A stretch of DNA of 49,755 nucleotides from an uncultured Clostridia bacterium (GCA_944376295.1 CALWCE010000013.1:1-49755); one strand, 5' to 3'. Positions 32,162 to 41,059 are shown, numbered from the stretch's first letter. Numbers and translations are program-made. The notes: generated from the sequence alone by a model not told the origin.

Positions 32162-32232
32162 TGTAAAATGACTATAAAAGAAATGACTATAAAAGGCGGA
32201 AAGACCATCAAGCTGAAATAATTGGAGTGTAA

Positions 32233-32276
32233 GCGCCGCCGCGCGGGCATTCGCCCGCGCGGCGGCGCTTCTCTTT
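32233..32276. terminator. Strong GC terminator between convergent genes
   Basis: GCGCCGCCGCGCGGGC-attc-GCCCGCGCGGCGGCGC, a 16-bp perfect stem, then TTCTCTTT. It serves the zinc-ribbon gene and lies 78 bp from the stop of pnuC. Confidence 0.85.
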
Positions 32277-32353
32277 CGGGAGTGTCATTTTGGAAACGGC
32301 TGAAAAGAGCGCAGCCGCTCTGTGTGCGCTGCCGTTCGGGCGGCTTTGCGCGC

Positions 32354-33130
32354 TCAGAGGGCTCCGTTCGTTTCGGCGCTTTCGGTCGTTTCGGCGCTTT
32401 CGGTCGCTTCGGCAGTTTCGCCTGCTTCGGCGGCTTCGAGGGCGGCCTGCTTTTTCTGCATTTTGCGCCAGTTCAGAAAGCCGTACAGATCGTTTGCAAG
32501 GAACATCACAAAACAGATGATGACGGAAAGATAGGAAAGATCTTCGATGGCGGCGAGCGTCCACAGCACGATGAGCACGACGTCGTTCGCAGCGTAGGCG
32601 AGCGCGTAATAGGGGCTGCGGCGGAAGGTCAGGTACACTGCGAGAAAGCTCGTCGCCACCGAAACGGTGCTCGGGATGAGGTTGGCGGTATGCAGGGCTT
32701 TTAAGATGAAGTAGAAGGCGGCGGTCACGGCAGCGGTGAGAAGGAAGGCAAAGACCATCTCCCCTGCGCGCAGGCGGTTGACTTTGACTTCGGCGCGGTT
32801 GCCCTTGAAGGGATGGCGGAGCCACGCGATGAGCGCCACGAGCGCCATGGGCGCCGTCATGCCGAGATAGGTGATCATCTCCCCGTAGTAAGCAAACGTC
32901 CACGAGATGACGCCGTAGAGCGCGCTGAACAGCAGCATGAGCGCCTGCCCCGCGGGGTTGCCTTTGGCGCAGAAGATGAGCGACGTCGCCCCGACGAGCG
33001 AAGCGATGAGCGTGAGCCAGTTCGTGCGGTCGAAGGCGCAGAAGGAGACGGCGATGAGCAGGACGGACGCGCCCCAAAGGAGCAGCTCGCCTTTCGAAAA
33101 GGAGCGGAAAAATCGTTTGACGGCTTGCAT
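32354..33130 (-). CDS. pnuC: PnuC-type nicotinamide riboside transporter
   Basis: 258 residues with seven hydrophobic helices in the PnuC pattern, including the WLTLIASLVGATSLIFCAKG N-terminal stretch and the FLANDLYGFLNWRKM C-terminal motif (W-rich NLYGxxNW-type ligand site). PnuC proteins bring in nicotinamide riboside for NAD synthesis by facilitated diffusion with metabolic trapping. ATG 33130 is chosen because GAGG lies just upstream, and the longer frame to 33169 would start inside a terminator hairpin. The C-terminal tail is an Ala-Glu-Thr repeat (AEATESAETTESAET). In a window with three TIR proteins, an NAD-precursor importer is of interest, but the link is only by distance. Confidence 0.88.
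   Translation of the reverse strand: MQAVKRFFRSFSKGELLLWGASVLLIAVSFCAFDRTNWLTLIASLVGATSLIFCAKGNPAGQALMLLFSALYGVISWTFAYYGEMITYLGMTAPMALVALIAWLRHPFKGNRAEVKVNRLRAGEMVFAFLLTAAVTAAFYFILKALHTANLIPSTVSVATSFLAVYLTFRRSPYYALAYAANDVVLIVLWTLAAIEDLSYLSVIICFVMFLANDLYGFLNWRKMQKKQAALEAAEAGETAEATESAETTESAETNGAL
32357..32434 (-). repeat. Short tandem repeat encoding the PnuC C-terminal tail
   Basis: Plus-strand units such as TTTCGGCGCTTTCGGTCG recur two to three times with small changes, encoding AET/AES tripeptides. Copy number is likely to vary without breaking the frame (units are multiples of 3). Confidence 0.55.
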
Positions 33131-33229
33131 TCTGACCTCAAAAAAGGGCATCCGCGGCACATCTTCCAAGACCTAACGATGCGCCAACGAATGCCCTTGC
33201 ATTCCCTACCCGGTGGCAGGTTCTCTTTT
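33131..33229 (-). promoter_or_regulatory. Attenuator-like leader of pnuC
   Basis: About 99 nt from the predicted start to the gene. 5' part: ACCTGCC-accg-GGTAGGG hairpin, then GAATGC-aagg-GCATTC, which would use the same GCATTC needed by the terminator downstream (33140-33196). The two structures exclude each other, as in a riboswitch or attenuator. PnuC genes of other Firmicutes are controlled by NAD- or other vitamin-sensing RNAs, but I cannot assign this one to a class. Confidence 0.6.
33140..33196 (-). terminator. Terminator hairpin in the pnuC leader
   Basis: Minus strand GGGCATTCG pairs with CGGATGCCC, and inside it GGCGCATC pairs with GATGTGCC; TTTTTT follows at once (33145-33140), ending 10 nt before the start codon. 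Confidence 0.75.
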
Positions 33230-33235
33230 TTTATG

Positions 33236-33264
33236 ATGATAGCAAAGCAGCTTTGAAAAGTCAA
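33236..33264 (-). promoter_or_regulatory. Promoter of pnuC
   Basis: Minus strand TTGACT (33264-33259), 17 bp, TATCAT (33241-33236). Transcription starts near 33229. Confidence 0.7.
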
Positions 33265-33383
33265 GCGTTTTGCGCTCCCTTTTTGCGGAGACTGTTTGCG
33301 GCGGGGACCCTGACAGGCGGCTGTTTTCTGCGCCTCACAATAATTGTAATTTTATAAAAAAACGAGATTGGTTTCTATATCTC

Positions 33384-33412
33384 TTGTCAAAACTCCAATT
33401 TTATGATATAAT
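33384..33412 (+). promoter_or_regulatory. Promoter of the TIR / VWA / tubulin-like operon
   Basis: TTGTCA (33384-33389), 17 bp, TATAAT (33407-33412). No other convincing promoter or terminator was seen between here and 47287, so it probably serves the whole gene set. The sequence around it is AT-rich compared with the flanks. Confidence 0.75.
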
Positions 33413-33465
33413 CAAAAAGATAGTGGAGAGTCTAAACGGAACATGGATCCGGGAGGGGGACTGCG

Positions 33466-34854
33466 ATGGAACGGTATGACGTGTTTATTTGCTACAGGGG
33501 GAACGAAGGAGGAGTCCTTGCGGCAAATATTTATTCCGAACTTTGCCTTTATACCAACAACAAGCTGAAGATCTTTTTTGCCCCGCGCTGTGTTCCGCAC
33601 GGTTCTAATTTCCGGGATGCCTGCCTGATGACCGCGGGAACGGTCTCGTTGCTCATCATGATCCTTTCTCCCGATTTTTTCGCGGGGTGCGATCAGCCGG
33701 ATGATATTGTTTACGGGGAATTGAAGAATGCACTGAAGAATGCATCGACGCGGTTCCTCCCCATATTGATGCCGGGGTTTGATTTTAAAGACGTCGACCT
33801 GTCTCCCTTTTTCGATGAGACGGAGATCGATCGCATCAAGCATATCAGCGCCATCAAATTTACCGACGTATATTCCTTCAGTTCTGCCGATCTGCTCATC
33901 CCCATTTTAAGAGACAGAATGGGGAAGGAGATCTTTCAGTCCGGAGACGACGGCACGGCATCCCCTGTCAGAATGAGGACCCATATCGGGGATAAGGGGA
34001 AAAAGCACTTTTTTACGGACGCGAACAAGACGGAACAAAGGCGTCTGCGGCAACAGCAGGCGCTGTTAAAGAAGTTCGATCTTCCCGCATACGATAAGCT
34101 GCTCTGCGGCAAGGAAGGGGTGGATGTGCTCGATCTCGGGAGCGGGAACGGCCTTGCTGTGATGGAACGCTTGGGCGGAAGGAGCGAAGTGTCGCGCCTG
34201 ATCGGTCTGGAATACGATCCTTCGCTCGTTCAGAGAGCGAACGACACATACGCGGGTTCCAAGGCAAAGTTTTATTGCGCCGATCTGGAAAGCGAGGATC
34301 TGGAAGACCGGCTTTTGGAGATCATGGAAGAAAACGGGATCCGGCAGTTCGGGTTCGTTAATATCCTTGCCACCGTTTCGCATTTAAAATCGCCGTTTCA
34401 GGTGCTGCGCCGCATAAAGAAAGTTTGCAAAAAAGGAGCGCCGATCCTGATCAGGAACGTGGATGACGGTCTTAATCTTTGTTATCCCGACGAAAAGGGG
34501 CATTACGCAAGGGCGCTTTCATTGCTTGCGCAATGCGAAGCAACGGGATATCGCTATTCCGGGCGGGAATTGTTCACGTTGCTCAAACGCAGCGGATATC
34601 GGAAGATAGAGCTGTTTGCCGCGGGTTTGAATACGATCGGGCTGGACTATGAAGAACGCTCCGCATTGTTTGACGTTGTGTTCAAATTCGTAAAACAAGG
34701 GATACATACGGCTGCGGAGAATCATCCCGATGACATTCGGCTCCGGGAGGATGCCGCCTGGCTGGATTCTGTTTACTACGACCTGGAAGAAGGGTTCCTT
34801 TCGGAAGACTTTTTCATGAACATGGGATTTATGCTTTATACTGCCGAGGTGTAA
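33466..34854 (+). CDS. TIR domain-methyltransferase fusion protein
   Basis: 462 residues. Residues 1-150 are TIR-like: YDVFICYRGNEGG opening, KIFFAPRCVPHGSNFRDAC as the loop, SLLIMILSPDF, and a Glu at position 85 (DIVYGELKNAL) in the place of the TIR catalytic Glu. Residues about 190-460 are a class I SAM-dependent methyltransferase: VDVLDLGSGNGLAVMERLG (motif I), LIGLEYDPSLV with the ribose-binding acid (Glu), and FGFVNILATVSHLKSP near motif IV. CGGGAGGGGG precedes ATG 33466. It is the first gene of the operon and 8 bp from the GNAT gene. A TIR domain joined to a methyltransferase is unusual; it may modify a target or the NAD-derived product. Both activities are inferred. Confidence 0.78.
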   Translation: MERYDVFICYRGNEGGVLAANIYSELCLYTNNKLKIFFAPRCVPHGSNFRDACLMTAGTVSLLIMILSPDFFAGCDQPDDIVYGELKNALKNASTRFLPILMPGFDFKDVDLSPFFDETEIDRIKHISAIKFTDVYSFSSADLLIPILRDRMGKEIFQSGDDGTASPVRMRTHIGDKGKKHFFTDANKTEQRRLRQQQALLKKFDLPAYDKLLCGKEGVDVLDLGSGNGLAVMERLGGRSEVSRLIGLEYDPSLVQRANDTYAGSKAKFYCADLESEDLEDRLLEIMEENGIRQFGFVNILATVSHLKSPFQVLRRIKKVCKKGAPILIRNVDDGLNLCYPDEKGHYARALSLLAQCEATGYRYSGRELFTLLKRSGYRKIELFAAGLNTIGLDYEERSALFDVVFKFVKQGIHTAAENHPDDIRLREDAAWLDSVYYDLEEGFLSEDFFMNMGFMLYTAEV

Positions 34855-34862
34855 AACAAAAA

Positions 34863-35384
34863 ATGAAGATCGCAAAGGAAGAACTTGAATTTCTTGTGTT
34901 GGGGCGAGAGAGCATTCCCGCCATGCTCGGGATGCAGGAGGAGGCATTTGCTTGCATGGAAAATACGGATGTGCTGCGGCGCAACACCGCAGATTCTCTT
35001 TCATGCTGTTTTTCTCCCCCTTCCGTCTCGGTCGGCGTTTTCTATCGGGGAGAGATGATCGCGTTCGGGATCTTGTACGCGCCCGGAAAGGATGCCGAAA
35101 ATCTTGCTTATGATGTGCCGGATATCCCGAATGTTGAGTTGAGCGCCAATTTAAAACTGGCGATCGTCCGCCCCGCCTATCGGGGGAACGGGATCCAGAG
35201 GATGCTGATCGGGGAGCTGGAGCGGCACGCGGTCGCTGCCGGGATGCGTTATCTGTGCTCTACGGTCTCTCCACTCAACCGTTACAGCCGTGATAATCTG
35301 CTTGCGGCGGGATACAGGATCGTAAAACGGTTGGAAAAGTACGGGGGATTGCAGCGCGACCTGTTTTCGAAACGCATCGGCTGA
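34863..35384 (+). CDS. GNAT family N-acetyltransferase
   Basis: 173 residues. Motif A is LAIVRPAYRGNGIQRMLIGE at about residues 99-118, with the RGNGIQ acetyl-CoA loop, followed by YLCSTVSPLNRYSRDNLLAAGYRI, the classic alpha4-beta6 end of GNAT proteins. GAGGTG in the end of the upstream gene serves ATG 34863, 8 bp after that gene's stop. Together with the GNAT beside TIR at 1703 and the GNAT-like half of the TIR protein at 2293, it shows a repeated TIR-GNAT pairing in this genome. The acceptor substrate is unknown; it could acylate a protein partner, tRNA or the TIR product. Confidence 0.85.
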   Translation: MKIAKEELEFLVLGRESIPAMLGMQEEAFACMENTDVLRRNTADSLSCCFSPPSVSVGVFYRGEMIAFGILYAPGKDAENLAYDVPDIPNVELSANLKLAIVRPAYRGNGIQRMLIGELERHAVAAGMRYLCSTVSPLNRYSRDNLLAAGYRIVKRLEKYGGLQRDLFSKRIG

Positions 35385-35427
35385 CGAGCCTTGCGGGATG
35401 CCCATTCGGACAAAAGAGGAAAGAGAT

Positions 35428-38421
35428 ATGAAAGATCGGGAGAACGGAGAAATGGCTTCCGGTGCAGGAACCGAAGCGTTTGTATTTATCAGTTATTCGT
35501 CCAATGACGGCGATGTGGCAGGCGATGTGTGTGATTATCTGGAGCGGTCCGGGCTCCGCTGCTGGATCGCTCCGCGGAATGTGCTCCCCGGCAGCAATTA
35601 TGCGTCTCAGATCGTAGCGGCGATCCGCGGGTGCAGCGCATTTGTGCTGCTTGCTTCCCATCATACCAATATTTCCGGACATGTGAGCAATGAAGTCGAG
35701 CTGGCGTTCGACGCCAAAAAGACGATCATCCCCTGTAAGATCGAGGAGATGACGTTTACCGACGAATATAGTTACTATCTGGCGCGCAAGCACTGGATCG
35801 ACGCCTTTCCCGACCGTGCGGCGGGATTGCGTCAGCTGCGGGATGCGCTGTTTTCGGATATGGAACGGGCGGCGCTTCCCGGGAAGGAAGAGGTCTCTCC
35901 GTCCAAAGACGCCGTAGAAGGCGTTGTGCCGCGCGAAGAAAAGCACGTCGCCGACGAGCCGGAAAAAAAGGATTACACCCGCGCCGAGATCGCGGATATC
36001 ATCCGCAGGAAGTCGCGCAAATTTCCCTATAATATCCTCGACAAGATCTATACGCGCGAAAAAGCAGGCGCTTTCCGGGAGCGCGCATTGAAGATGTTCG
36101 GCGAAACGGCAGAGGTGTATTTCCGCGGGAAACGCACCGAGATGCCCCGCGACCCGATCGGGATGCTCGCCGACGAATTTTTGAGCAAGCGGGATGCCTG
36201 CGTGCAGGTGAGGGGGCTGCCGGGCGTCGGGAAAAACATGCTGCTCCAGCTCGTTTTTTATGAGCTGCTCGATCGTTTCGAACGCGGGGAGAGCGATCGC
36301 CTGCCCTACTACATTGCGCTCAATTACTTCGAGAAATTTCCTTACAACAAGGAAAACGAGATCGATCAGATGCGCTCGCTCATGCAGAACGAGTACCATG
36401 AATTCTTTGATTTTCTTGCGCAGGAGCCCGCCGTCGTTCCCGTCTTTTTCGTGGACGCCCTTCGCGATTACAGCGTCAGGCGATATACGCCCGAGTCCGT
36501 TCTGGCGGAGATCCTGCGCCCTTACGGAAAATTCGCCCGCATGACGGCAACGGACGTGGGGCTCGTTACGGCGCGCTCCCGTCTGAAAAAAGTGATCCCC
36601 ATCACGGGAGATCACCCCGGCTACACCGTGCGCATCCATCCCGTTGCTCTTTCCGAGCGCGCGTCGGTCATGACGCTGATCGGAAGCGTGATCGAAATGT
36701 ACGGCTGCGACGCTTCCGCCGAAGACATCTACGAGATCTTTGACAAGATGCATTACACGTCCGTGGATATCTTTCTCGTCCGGATGATCGTGACGCAGCT
36801 GGAACGGGAATTTTATTCCAAAGACCTCGACCTTTCGGATATGTACGAGGAGCTGGCGCTGAGCGAGCTCGGAGACCGCGATCGGCTCGAAGAGGCCTCC
36901 GAAGAGGTTTTCCGTTATATCTTCGACGACGAGTACGTTCCCCGTGAGGAATTGGCGGGGAAGAGCTGGTCTTTGCCGAACAAGCATCACACCTACCGTG
37001 AATTCCTGATCGCATATTATTTTATGCGCAGGATCGAGACATACCGGGAGTCGGAAGAGAACGCTTTCTTCGGCGTCACGCTCACGGCGACCGCAAATCA
37101 CTTTTTGCTCGGGTTCCTGAATGAGAATTATACGCTGCAGGAGACGCTCCTGAATTTTGTCGAGGAGAATTATCAGTCGTTCGATATCCGTCAGAGGTCG
37201 AATGCAGCCTATTGGCTGGGTCGGGTCCGCCTCGGCGATCTCGGCCGTTCGGCTGTCTCTTTTCTGACAAGTGAATTCGATCGGCTCAAGCCCGCCGTCA
37301 AAACCTGCAACCGTTTCTCGAAGGAGAATCTGGACGCGCAGTTCCTCTTCCGGTCCGTATGCGGAGGATTGCTTTCGCACGGCAAGGCGGGCGCGCTCGA
37401 TGATTATCTCTGCCTCCTCGTCACCAACGACGTCGCAAACGCCGTCAACCGCGGGGAGACGGTGCAGTATTTCGGGGAGGATCATCAGAACGAATACGGC
37501 GCATACGATCTCGATACCGATCCCGACAGGGGAGAGGAGGCGATCGGCGCTCTGAATGCGCGCATCGAGCGCGCGTTGTCCGAGCGCAACGGTGGCTTTG
37601 TGGAGAACAACCTGATCACGCTGCTCACCATTTTGCAGGCGCGTGCCGAGATGCGTTCGAAGCATGCCGCCTTCGGGATCGCGCCCTATCTGCGGCGGGC
37701 GCTCGACTATATCCGTGCGTACCGCAGACGTCCGACCAAGATCCAATCGGGGAAGATACTATATTATGTCCAATGCGTGGAGGAAGAGTTCGGCAGGTAT
37801 CTTGCAGACAGCGAGTATAACGTTGCCGCGGATACGTATAACCGGTATAAGCAGCTTCGGGACGTCAAACGGACGCAGTGGGTCTCACGCGGCGTTTCCG
37901 ATCCCGAGAGCGTAGAGGAACATTCCTACGGCGCATGGCTCATGGCGATGTTCTTTCTGCCCGAAGACGCTGCCGTGGAAGGTTACAATAAGCGCGAGAT
38001 CCTCGATATGCTGCTCATCCACGATCTCGCCGAAGGGGAGCTCGGCGACAGGAAGACGAAGCTCTCGGAGCCGCGCCGCGAATTGAAGGAGCAGAACGAG
38101 GTCCTTCGGAAATTGTTCGTGAAGGGGACGTATCCCGGGATCGCCAACATGACTTACTACTATAACGTCTGGACGGGGTACTACAACGGCATCAACATCA
38201 ATGCCAAGATCGCCCGCGATATCAATCTCGTTCAGTCTATTTATACCTTCTGTGAGTATTACGGGCGCGAACCAGGGAAGTTTACGCCCGACGAGCTCGA
38301 TACATGGCTCGCCGAGAAGGCGGATCTTACCACCGATCTCGGATATATGCTGTTTGAACGCCTGATCGAGCAAAACGGTAAATTTGCTTCCTTTGTGAAA
38401 GGGAGCGCCGGAGCGTGGTAA
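35428..38421 (+). CDS. TIR-STAND-like NTPase with C-terminal HD phosphohydrolase domain
   Basis: 997 residues. TIR domain at about 16-150 (AFVFISYSSNDGDVAGD; RCWIAPRNVLPGSNYASQI; Glu89 in HVSNEVELAF). P-loop NTPase at about 255-600: Walker A VRGLPGVGKNMLLQL near 260-274, Walker B VPVFFVDALRDYS, and a helical region after it like STAND ATPases. The middle part (about 600-780) is helical. HD domain at about 810-960: TQWVSRGVSDPESVEEHSYG and MLLIHDLAEGELGD, the HD_3/YfbR 5'-nucleotidase-like signature with all H, HD and D residues. ATG 35428 follows AGAGGAAAGAG; the upstream ATG 35398 lacks one. Likely an ATP-driven sensor whose TIR makes, and HD removes, a nucleotide. Confidence 0.82.
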   Translation: MKDRENGEMASGAGTEAFVFISYSSNDGDVAGDVCDYLERSGLRCWIAPRNVLPGSNYASQIVAAIRGCSAFVLLASHHTNISGHVSNEVELAFDAKKTIIPCKIEEMTFTDEYSYYLARKHWIDAFPDRAAGLRQLRDALFSDMERAALPGKEEVSPSKDAVEGVVPREEKHVADEPEKKDYTRAEIADIIRRKSRKFPYNILDKIYTREKAGAFRERALKMFGETAEVYFRGKRTEMPRDPIGMLADEFLSKRDACVQVRGLPGVGKNMLLQLVFYELLDRFERGESDRLPYYIALNYFEKFPYNKENEIDQMRSLMQNEYHEFFDFLAQEPAVVPVFFVDALRDYSVRRYTPESVLAEILRPYGKFARMTATDVGLVTARSRLKKVIPITGDHPGYTVRIHPVALSERASVMTLIGSVIEMYGCDASAEDIYEIFDKMHYTSVDIFLVRMIVTQLEREFYSKDLDLSDMYEELALSELGDRDRLEEASEEVFRYIFDDEYVPREELAGKSWSLPNKHHTYREFLIAYYFMRRIETYRESEENAFFGVTLTATANHFLLGFLNENYTLQETLLNFVEENYQSFDIRQRSNAAYWLGRVRLGDLGRSAVSFLTSEFDRLKPAVKTCNRFSKENLDAQFLFRSVCGGLLSHGKAGALDDYLCLLVTNDVANAVNRGETVQYFGEDHQNEYGAYDLDTDPDRGEEAIGALNARIERALSERNGGFVENNLITLLTILQARAEMRSKHAAFGIAPYLRRALDYIRAYRRRPTKIQSGKILYYVQCVEEEFGRYLADSEYNVAADTYNRYKQLRDVKRTQWVSRGVSDPESVEEHSYGAWLMAMFFLPEDAAVEGYNKREILDMLLIHDLAEGELGDRKTKLSEPRRELKEQNEVLRKLFVKGTYPGIANMTYYYNVWTGYYNGININAKIARDINLVQSIYTFCEYYGREPGKFTPDELDTWLAEKADLTTDLGYMLFERLIEQNGKFASFVKGSAGAW

Positions 38422-38471
38422 AGGGAAGATAGCGGCGTACGCGCTTATCAATGTACGGAAGAGGGATGGAA

Positions 38472-40991
38472 ATGATCTGGGGTATGATCGCGGGAGTCCT
38501 GAGCGTTGCGGCGCTGTATCTCGCGACGATGTATGTCTATTTCAGATGCAGGAAGCGGTTCGCGCATTGCCGCTTTGCCGTGGACGCGGCAGTCATCGTC
38601 ATTGCGCTTGCGGCAAGCGTGGGCGTGCGTCTGGCTGTTTTGGGGGCGTCTTCCGTCTCCGATGTGCCGAGCGGGTTCGACCGCGTGCTGTATGTCATCT
38701 ATTCCGCGATCGGCGGCCTTACCTTCGAGGGGATCGATACCGAGGCGGCGGCGAGCGCGGGCCCCTTCCTTCAAAGCCTGTACTACGGCGTGATCCTCTA
38801 CGTCGGTCTCGTGGCGCTGAGCGTGATCACGGCGCGCATCAGTTACGAATGGTTCAGCGGGTTTCAGTTCGCCGTGATGCGGCTTTGGTATCGGCTGAAC
38901 GGGTACGATATCTATATTTTTACCTGTGTGACGGTCAACATGCTGCTCCTCGCCAAGGATATCGTGCGGACCTATGAGGACGCGCGGCGGAAGAAAAACG
39001 ACCGCGGCCTTGCGAACAGGCGCTGCGTCATCATTTTTGCCGGGAACGAACTGGAAGTGTTTGACCGGAAGAACGATCTTCATCGGGAGATCGTAGAATG
39101 CGGGTATTATTATCACTCCTATAATAAACGGCGGAGCAAATCTGCCGAGCCTTCCCTCCTGAGAGCGCTCGGGCTGACGGGGAGATGCGGGATGCTCCGG
39201 AAAAAGGGACCGAAAGATCCCCGTATCTGCATTTTTGCGATGCGGCAGAGCGAAGACAGGATGGGGGAAGAGGCCAAAAACAGCGACTTTGTATTGGACG
39301 ACATCACATATTCGCTCCGCGAATACGGGAAAAGGGGGTTCCGCGATATCTCCCCTTCCCCGAAACGCCCGTGGAGGGTCATCGATTACTACGTCCTGAC
39401 CGGGCATGATATCAACTATGAATTTTATGATTTTGTGATCGATAAGCGCATCGGAGAGGGCGTAAAAGAGATCGTAGGGGGGTGCGCGCCGCGCAAACGG
39501 CGTGCGCTCGAGGAACGGCTGAGCGGGGGCATCGCTCCCGTCAAGCGTATGTTCCGGCTCCATATCGTCAACGAAGCCGTGATGTCGGCAGCCGACCTTG
39601 TCGCCGCCCGCAGGAAAAAGTTCGAGGCGGCGGACGCCGCGTCCGAAGTCGCGGCTGGGAAAGGACGCAGCCTCTTTCTGCGGGACATCGGTCTCGGGGA
39701 GCGGCATGACGGCAAAAACGTCTATCGGATCGTGCTCATCGGGTTTGGCGTCTCCGCGCAGCATGCCGTTCATATGCTTTTCACGCAGACGGCAGCCCTC
39801 GATCGGAAGGGGCACAGTTCGGTTTTTATCGCCGACGTGTACGACCCGGAAGCGGACAGCAAGATCGGCCTCTTCAGTTCCGAGCATCCGCTCTATCGCT
39901 GTGTCGACTGCGGCGCCGATGCCCGCATCGGTCCCGTCGGGGATATTTTGAACGCCGCCCATACGGGGCGTGCGCACGAAGAGATCTATCGCGCCTATGC
40001 CGAGGAGACGGGAGCGGATGCAAAGGACGCCCGGGCGGAGGTCAACGCGCGGCTGGGATTCCCCGTCATTTGTTTTCACAGCGTGCCTCCCGTCATCGCG
40101 CTGTTCGACGAGATCGAACGGTGCGCGCTCGACCCGGGCGTTGCCGAAGGCTGCGGGGCAAGGGCGGTCGTCGTCTGTTTTGACGATGACGAAGCCAATC
40201 TGCAGGTCGCGAACGCGGTCATCGACGCCGTCAAGCACGGGGGCGGCCGCGCGGCGGGAGAAGTGCTTTCGCTCTATGTGTATATCCGCGACGAAAAGAA
40301 TATCGATCGCCTGAATTGGACGGGGGAGGACGACGCCTATTTCCGCGGCTGCGGAGGCGGGCTGCTCGTCATCCCGTTCGGGAACCGCGAGTCCGTATAC
40401 AGCTACAGCGGGATGCTCGACGAGCGTCAGGCGGAGAGATATCACTATCTTTATCAATCGCTGTGCAGCGAATTCGAAAAAGAGAAACATGCCGAAAGAG
40501 AGGGGGAAATGCCTGCCGGACTCAAATGGGTCGGGGAGGCGAAACAGCTCCTTTCGGGGAAGACCGAGGATGCGGCGGAATGGATGCAGTCCTGCTGCCG
40601 TGCCGTTGAGGAGCTGATCGCCCGCAAGGACGAGAGGCAGGATATCCGCATCAAATGGCTGGAGCAAGGGCCTTATCTAAGGGCGTCCAACAGCAGCGTC
40701 CATGCCTACAGTGTGGTCTTCCGGAAATATATCGAGGAGGCGATGCGGAACAAGACGCTCTCCTGCGAAGATATTTTGCTCATGGCAGCGCTTGAGAAGC
40801 TGCGCTGGAACAGGTTTTATATGGCGCACGGCTGGGTCTTCGGCCGCTATCCGGACCGAAGCGAAAAGGCGATGCGAAGACGCTGGAGGATACACGATGG
40901 GTTGAATTGCTTTGGGATGAACGACATTGAATATCAGATGTACGATCTGATCAATGTGCTCTATAGCGTTCAGGACTGTGCAAAAGATTGA
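38472..40991 (+). CDS. Channel-like membrane protein with Rossmann (TrkA-N-like) and RyR-like parts
   Basis: About 839 residues. Three to four transmembrane helices lie at roughly 1-22, 38-55, 95-118 and 140-160, with a pore-like stretch between (YSAIGGLTFEGIDTE). Large cytoplasmic Rossmann-type regions follow: RRCVIIFAGNELEVF near 185, and YRIVLIGFGVSAQHAVHML near 418 with the GxGxxxxxxx nucleotide-binding turn, plus ARAVVVCFDDDEANLQVA, as in TrkA-N/RCK domains of ion channels. The last 90 residues (LEKLRWNRFYMAHGWVFG; IHDGLNCFGMND) resemble RyR domains. ATG 38472 is preferred for its spacing from GGAAGAGGG; ATG 38451 is possible. It is probably a ligand-gated channel or a membrane receptor for the TIR product (inference). 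Confidence 0.68.
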   Translation: MIWGMIAGVLSVAALYLATMYVYFRCRKRFAHCRFAVDAAVIVIALAASVGVRLAVLGASSVSDVPSGFDRVLYVIYSAIGGLTFEGIDTEAAASAGPFLQSLYYGVILYVGLVALSVITARISYEWFSGFQFAVMRLWYRLNGYDIYIFTCVTVNMLLLAKDIVRTYEDARRKKNDRGLANRRCVIIFAGNELEVFDRKNDLHREIVECGYYYHSYNKRRSKSAEPSLLRALGLTGRCGMLRKKGPKDPRICIFAMRQSEDRMGEEAKNSDFVLDDITYSLREYGKRGFRDISPSPKRPWRVIDYYVLTGHDINYEFYDFVIDKRIGEGVKEIVGGCAPRKRRALEERLSGGIAPVKRMFRLHIVNEAVMSAADLVAARRKKFEAADAASEVAAGKGRSLFLRDIGLGERHDGKNVYRIVLIGFGVSAQHAVHMLFTQTAALDRKGHSSVFIADVYDPEADSKIGLFSSEHPLYRCVDCGADARIGPVGDILNAAHTGRAHEEIYRAYAEETGADAKDARAEVNARLGFPVICFHSVPPVIALFDEIERCALDPGVAEGCGARAVVVCFDDDEANLQVANAVIDAVKHGGGRAAGEVLSLYVYIRDEKNIDRLNWTGEDDAYFRGCGGGLLVIPFGNRESVYSYSGMLDERQAERYHYLYQSLCSEFEKEKHAEREGEMPAGLKWVGEAKQLLSGKTEDAAEWMQSCCRAVEELIARKDERQDIRIKWLEQGPYLRASNSSVHAYSVVFRKYIEEAMRNKTLSCEDILLMAALEKLRWNRFYMAHGWVFGRYPDRSEKAMRRRWRIHDGLNCFGMNDIEYQMYDLINVLYSVQDCAKD

Positions 40992-41059
40992 TTTTTCTGC
41001 ACAGCCGCTTTCTTCCGTTCGCGGGAGGGGTATTCAAGACTGTTTTACGAGAGGAAAGT

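Noticed and set aside
33150..33229. TPP riboswitch before pnuC (GAACCUG and GUAGGGAA resemble the TPP 3' half)
   Set aside because: The promoter leaves no room for the 5' half of a TPP aptamer, and CUGAGA is absent.
35275..37746. 823-codon minus-strand open frame opposite the TIR-STAND-HD gene
   Set aside because: Shadow; it would also overlap the GNAT gene, and it lacks motifs while the plus strand has TIR, P-loop and HD signatures.
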